From positions 310,001-374,000 of the forward strand of contig NC_060110.1 in NCBI RefSeq assembly GCF_021155765.1: a DNA stretch of 64,000 nt, given 5' to 3'. Of this stretch, positions 58,757-64,000 are shown piece by piece. Origin of the DNA: Diprion similis. Lineage: Eukaryota; Arthropoda; Insecta; Hymenoptera; Diprionidae. The notes beneath the pieces were generated by a model. That model saw only the letters and a list, made by a program, of their open reading frames with translations. It was not told where the DNA came from and did no database searches. The translations under genes and the position numbers were made by a program. Positions within the stretch are counted from its first letter, which is position 1. Every line of letters begins with the position of its first letter.

Positions 58757-59460
58757 ACGATTGGCCCCGATCGATTTTCAGCTCGAAGTATCAGGAGAAC
58801 TTTGCATACTTGCGTATTTGTTCAGCAACAAATGTAAGAAGTGAGGTTGTGGCCGAAATCGCGGAGCAACAAATTCCCTGACTCGTATTTGATGAGCAAC
58901 AAATTCGGGAAGAGAGGTTGTGGCCGAAATCGCGGAGCAACAAATTCCCTGACTCGTATTTGTTGAGCAATAAACGAATGTTACTACTTTTCACGCTGTA
59001 GGTCGACACGTTCAAGAGAGATTGTGCTCTCAGGGTATAGGGGTGGATTCCGGAGGGTCGGAGTAGGGCAAAAAAAATTTCTCACCAGATATTTTTCGAG
59101 AAAGTAAATCAGCAAGCAGAAATCCTGCGTGTCAACTTGAAAAAATTAAGCTATTTCAACAGTTCTCCCGTGCCTCGAGGGTATAAGGGGTTGGTTTTTG
59201 AGTAAGGGTTGATATTTACGCTTCGATATTATTATGACTTTACAGCAACAAAATATGGTATTTATTAATTACTTTTCAATTCGATTCCCAGGTGTGGTTT
59301 TGCTAGCTTGATCTCAAGCTAGCATCGCCGTCGATTTCAGCGAAATTGTTGGAGCAACAAAATCGGGAATGGGGCAACAAATTAGCAACAAAAGAGCACT
59401 AAATCGCCATTCTAATCCGAATCCATTCCCGCGAAGTGGTTATTCCAGCTTAGATTACGT
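58757..59460. repeat. right TIR of the Mutator-type element
   Basis: Inverted copy of the left TIR: about two minisatellite units (GGAGCAACAAATTC with CGTATTTG(A/T)TGAGCAACAAA), the CTCAGGGTATAGGGGTGGATTCC segment, the GCTAGCTTGA hairpin (59302-59323) and the end ATTACGT. The TSD AACGAATCC follows. Confidence 0.88.
59302..59323. promoter_or_regulatory. 10-bp-arm hairpin in the right TIR
   Basis: Reverse-complement counterpart of 43287-43308 (GCTAGCTTGA, TC, TCAAGCTAGC). Keeping it in both TIRs suggests function, or simply youth of the TIRs. Confidence 0.45.
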
Positions 59461-59469
59461 AACGAATCC

Positions 59470-62400
59470 TTGACAAACCCTTCAGAAAATTTGTCCCATG
59501 ATCAGTAAAACTTTCAGATCATACAGAAGTATACTCTGGTAAATTATAAGATATGGCTTCTGCCCACTCAGCGCTCTTTGCTTGCTTGGACTTCGGCGCT
59601 GCCGCTGATATTTCATGATATTTACAGGACCGGGTAGCAAAATCTAACCGTAACCTACCATCCTTGCCACCACTCCAATATCCAGCTGCTCCTATCAGCC
59701 GGGAGACATTAGTGTAAATTCGATCAAAATAAATCCAATAATTTCATCGTTTATTCTAATCACAAACGCACGTCTGTCGTTTTATTGTAATATTACTATT
59801 CACAACCTGTAAGATTGAGTATTGATGATACCATAGCATATTCTTGAACTACTGAAAACGGGTGATACTATCCAGTCGTTTCAAAGGAAATAATCTACTA
59901 GTATGACTAATCAGAAGGAGAGTGTGAGTGAATAGTCACGTGGACGAAAAACCATAACCGTAAACAATAATCAACATGTACGGCCACATCTGTATACATA
60001 TAAGGACGAACATGGACAATACGCGTGTTTACCCCTGTCCTTACAAGCGTTGGGAGAGGAAAGACGTGAAACATCACCTCAATAAGACTCGAGAGTTTAG
60101 ATAGGCTTAATGCCATTTCACCTTTTATTTTGACATCACGGTATGGGAAAGTATAGGGCATAACCTGTATTTCACTACCTATATAGTAGAAAAAATTAAA
60201 GCTAACGGCAGCAAATATGAGACTTGCTCTATTGACAAGGTTTAGCAGGATGTCGATAGTTCTAAGCATTCGCCGTGCAGGTTCAGCATAGTAGATTACT
60301 ATAGTTTCCAATAAAATGTACAAATAACAAACGAATACATATCAACGCTGCCCTGATGTGATGGAAAGTAGTATTTCTTAATTGTAGATTAGTAGTTTCT
60401 CGGCATACTAGCAAGTATCACAACACCTCCAGTTCAGATGACGGGATCACAGTGTACGAAAGACAAGTGGATCGACGAGACCACTAGCCCTGTAATTTTT
60501 AGATGGTATTTCTAAAGGCCTTATCCAGGTAGCTCTGCTGCGGAAGTACACCAATCAGAGCTCGAGTTAAGTGTCACCTAACGATAACCTAACCTCGATT
60601 GTCAACATCGTGCGTCTGTCAAATAACTGCAATATAAAAGACACCGTATGCAAAAAATGAAATATACAGATTTGACAATTTGTAAAACAGTTTCGCGCGA
60701 GGGTAAAAATTTTACGTGAAAAACGGTCGAAGTGTACAAATTAGTGACGGAAATTCAAATTTTCCAACTTCACGAGTACCTTTGTCGGATCGGCGTCTAA
60801 TGCAATTTCAGGAAAACTCCATCTAAAAATCAAAGCCTGTTTATTGGAAAAATGCCACTGTGGACCTACTTGTCTATCTTACATCGTGGATGCGATTCCA
60901 TGACAGGGGTATTCACATACACATGCAACTTGGATTCTCAATAGATAGAAAATATTTGGCGCATTCATTAGGTACTAATGGAACCTTGAAGACAATTAAT
61001 GTTGGTGAAATAGTTGTGGTTTGCCGCGAAAGAGCGTAAGATTGAAATAAAATCTTAATTACATCGCTTCGGAACAACTGACATATAGATGCATACATTG
61101 ACACAATAAACATAACCACCCTCCGAGATAAGTGGAATCACATTGTATGGGTGGAATGATTTTGTGTACTCTACAAGCATTGAGTACTATTTCACGCACA
61201 ACAATGTAATGGAAAGAATAGTCGAGCTGCAATCCCAATTTGTAAATTAGTTTGAACTCTGGGAATTTAGCAGGGAAGAATCGCTTGGAATATGTCTGTG
61301 TACTTGTGTAATCGTATATGACTACCTCTCACTACGGGGATCCGTTCAACAGCCTTAAGAACGCAGCACATTTTTCATAAATCAATGAGGATTGGTGACT
61401 ATTATCTACAATCGGCAATCTGTTTACGATAAGTCGCTTTTTTCAAATTCAGCAGTGATACTTCATTAGAATAGCTTTCGGATATGCAAGCAGTAACATA
61501 ATTATTACTTATTTCTACGTTTCAAGTTATTTTTACCACATAATATAAATAAATCAACTATTTATGTTATATTTTACAAATTGCTACTATTGTAGATCTT
61601 TCGAAGTTGGCCCATAAATTCAATTAAAGTATTCGATTTTATACACTGGGGTTTTCTTGAGCGCATGCGTACTTTCGAATAACCCAATTGTACGCACTGC
61701 GTTGTTGAGCACAAGTCACACCATCCAAATGTTACACACCGTCAGTAGCATCTTCGTCGCTTCTCAAATTTAACTTTTCGTTATACGTGTTCAAAAAAAT
61801 ACCGTGTGTCACACGTGCGAATGAGCGATATCTGACTGTAATGACAGCACTAACCTTGGCTCATGCTGCAGTCATACAGGTACGAGTGTGAAGTTGGTCG
61901 TACGAGCGGAAGCAAATTTTAAAGTCGTCGGAAATAGCTTACTTTCCAGACTTATAACAGAACGTACTGTTGTTGGAATTTCTACGGTAAAATTTGAACG
62001 AAACACTTTCAGTGCCGATACAAAAATGTATTATAACAATAGTATGTTGTATTACATGTGCAGAAAGTGGGCCAATCTGATAAGTGTAAAATTCACTTTG
62101 ACTTGTGTCGCCAACTACACACTTGTGAAGTACCGCAAAAGCGAGTGCCCTATTCACACAACTCGGAATGCTGCAATCGCACGAATACTAGTCTGAACGT
62201 AGCATGAGTCAAGGCGAACGCTGTAATCATACGAATTAGATATGAACCCATCAGCATGCGTGACGTACACTATTCTTTTTTAAAACCTATGTAGAAAAGT
62301 TCGATTTAAGAAACACCGAAGCTGTCACTGACAGCACGTGAAATTAGCATTAGGTCACTTACTCTCAATGACACATTGCCTAAATTTGTGTTATTGGAAA

Positions 62401-64000
62401 GTACGCATGCGCCAAAGATGACCCTAGTGTGTAAATTGCAGCATTTTAACGGTGCGCATACGGCAAGGTTGCTTTACCGCACTGTTCGGAAATGGGACAC
62501 GTTGCACACGCTCCACAGACATCGGAAATCAAAATTTCAAAACAGTTATTGGAAAAATAATTTTGTGAAACAAACCAAGGATTTCCGTTAGTTCACACAT
62601 GCTGAAACTTTATTCGTTTATAAAACTCGTTAACATGGAAAGAGTTTTTCTCTTCAAGTACAACAAACTGATCTGATAAATTATCACTACTGATTGTTTG
62701 AGAGTATAATTTTGTTTATAACAATTGACTTTTTTGTAATAAATGTAGCATCGCAACGAATTTCAACACTGCTTGTTCATTAGTCCATAAATTATTAATT
62801 TTTTTAAGTCAATTGATTGCCATACTGAATGTCAAACGATCATAATAAATTACTGGTGCTTAGGAAATACAGAAAGTAAATGTGAAAAGAACTTGTAGTC
62901 TGAAAAAATACGCGAAATTGTTAATTTATTTATAAAGTCGATTACAGTAACATTGTTTCTGGTGGATCAATTTGGGAAATTCACAATCTCGAAGACTTTT
63001 TATATCCTTTCCGAATGTTCACATAACACATATCTGGACACGTTCTCTCGGAGTTTTCAAATGAAACTACGTACACTCGTGTAAATATAGTATGGGCAAA
63101 TCGACTAATCACAGCTGTGGATTATTTTAGCATGGATGACATAATTTTCTTAGGTAATCGTCCCCAGAAAAATTACGACCAGCTCAGAAAGACAATATGT
63201 TTATATTTGGGTGTTACACCAGCATGGATATTTGTGTATTCAGGCCTTCAACATCGGCTCCTAAATAGAATTGGCATACACTACTTGTGTCGCAACAAAT
63301 GCGAACGGCATCGATTTCACGATCACTGATTCTCGCCCAAGCTCGAGCATCCCAGAAATTTGTTATTTTTAAATTATTACGGCTTTACCAGAAATTATTT
63401 ACAACGTAATTGCCGCTTGTACCGTATAAAACGGAAAAATCGTTTAAAGTCTAGGGTACCAGTACTAACGGTTCGTTCTACCCTCAGCTTGTCGTATTAC
63501 CAACTTCACTGCTTTCATAAATCAGCTTTTTCAGAAGAGCTGATGATAACTATTTGATTCATTCCAATATCATGCGCAGATTAAAGCATCTTGATCAGCT
63601 TACCAATTTATGTGACTATTACATTAGAAGTATATTCGATACAATATAATTCCGAGAATAACGCTGGCTTATGAAGAGCAACTGAATTCATGTTATATGA
63701 TAGATTTTTACATTGGACACATTATACCAGAACGCAAACGGTCAATTTTGTAACTAAGAGTACGCAGCAAGAATGTTGGATACGAATCTAGATGGTGTAA
63801 TTAAACTTTTCGTACATATACCAGATGTATCTATTGGAACAATCGGAAACTATCCATCATTCAAGTTAAAGCTTCAATTCAGCAAAGTGAATTAAGGCTA
63901 ACAACAGAACGCAATTGTACATTTATATCATTTGAATAATCAATGTCAATATCACAAATTTCTACATATTCAATGCCCTGAATGTACTAGTTTTGGAAAT
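59470..64000. other. AT-rich region without recognisable genes
   Basis: No exon chain, RNA gene or transposon could be supported. The longest frames (59907-60323 minus, 61888-62196 plus, 63117-63329 plus) have no motif, codon pattern or neighbours that would make them genes. It may be host intergenic or intronic DNA. Confidence 0.5.

Larger units (their letters stand above)
43151..59460 (-). mobile_element. 16.3-kb Mutator-type DNA transposon with 9-bp TSD
   Basis: AACGAATCC is duplicated exactly at 43142-43150 and 59461-59469. The ends begin ACGTAATCTAAGCTGG and continue as a long inverted repeat (about 700 bp on the right; longer on the left because of repeat expansion). A 9-bp TSD and long TIRs are hallmarks of Mutator-like elements. 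The internal gene (44808-55534, minus) encodes a DDE transposase plus a protease-like domain. Later insertions inside it: a hAT MITE, a Harbinger MITE, a 1.5-kb palindrome, a 2.2-kb solo LTR and a foldback element with its own insertion. The non-coding 5' part (57540-58750) shows no gene. Confidence 0.85.

Noticed and set aside
59907..60323. 138-codon minus-strand frame
   Set aside because: No motif, no splice context, ordinary composition; treated as chance.
61888..62196. 102-codon plus-strand frame
   Set aside because: No recognised family and an overlapping antisense frame of similar length; not supported.

Overview
The window looks like a stretch of insect nuclear heterochromatin. It is AT-rich, has spliceosomal GT/AG introns, and is packed with animal-type transposable elements: Ty3/Gypsy LTR elements, hAT elements, a Polinton/Maverick, Mutator-type and TTAA-type DNA transposons, and foldback MITEs. 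The mix would fit a hymenopteran or a similar insect, but nothing here fixes the species. I found no convincing host protein gene. Almost every coding signal belongs to a mobile element, and many elements are nested with exact target-site duplications (TSDs).

Layout, left to right. 1-6.5 kb: the end of a decayed Polinton (integrase C-terminus on +, protein-primed-type DNA polymerase B on -), split by a 1.88-kb long-TIR element with TAA TSDs that carries a tRNA-like sequence. 6.5-8.5 kb: degenerate repeats, a small hairpin MITE and a solo Gypsy LTR. 8.74-13.11 kb: an apparently intact TTAA-flanked DNA transposon whose three-exon gene joins a Mutator-like transposase domain to a DEDD-type 3'-5' exonuclease. 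13.68-18.20 kb: full-length Gypsy-1 with 196-bp LTRs and TSD ACCAC. 18.2-20.4 kb: degenerate tandem repeats. 20.4-34.5 kb: a three-level nest, hAT-1 interrupted by hAT-2 (ZMYM1-like, TSD TTACCGAG), itself interrupted by full-length Gypsy-2 (9.08 kb, TSD ACAA). 34.67-38.89 kb: hAT-3 (BED-type), interrupted by an 800-bp TTAA foldback element. About 39 kb: a tyrosine-recombinase fragment. 43.15-59.46 kb: a 16.3-kb Mutator-type transposon with 9-bp TSDs and long TIRs. Its decayed multi-exon gene joins a DDE transposase to a ubiquitin-specific-protease-like domain, and it has been hit by five or more later insertions. 59.5-64 kb: no recognisable gene.

Two systems stand out. Gypsy-2 carries, between RNase H and integrase of its Pol, two domains resembling the TARG1/OARD1 class of macrodomains (ADP-ribosyl hydrolases); the first keeps the family's catalytic Lys and Asp. 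The giant Mutator-type element carries a deubiquitinase-like C-terminus, which parallels the Ulp1 proteases known from some plant MULEs. Both suggest elements that act on host post-translational modifications. Boundaries and TSDs were read by eye; family assignments rest on recognised motifs and no database search was run.
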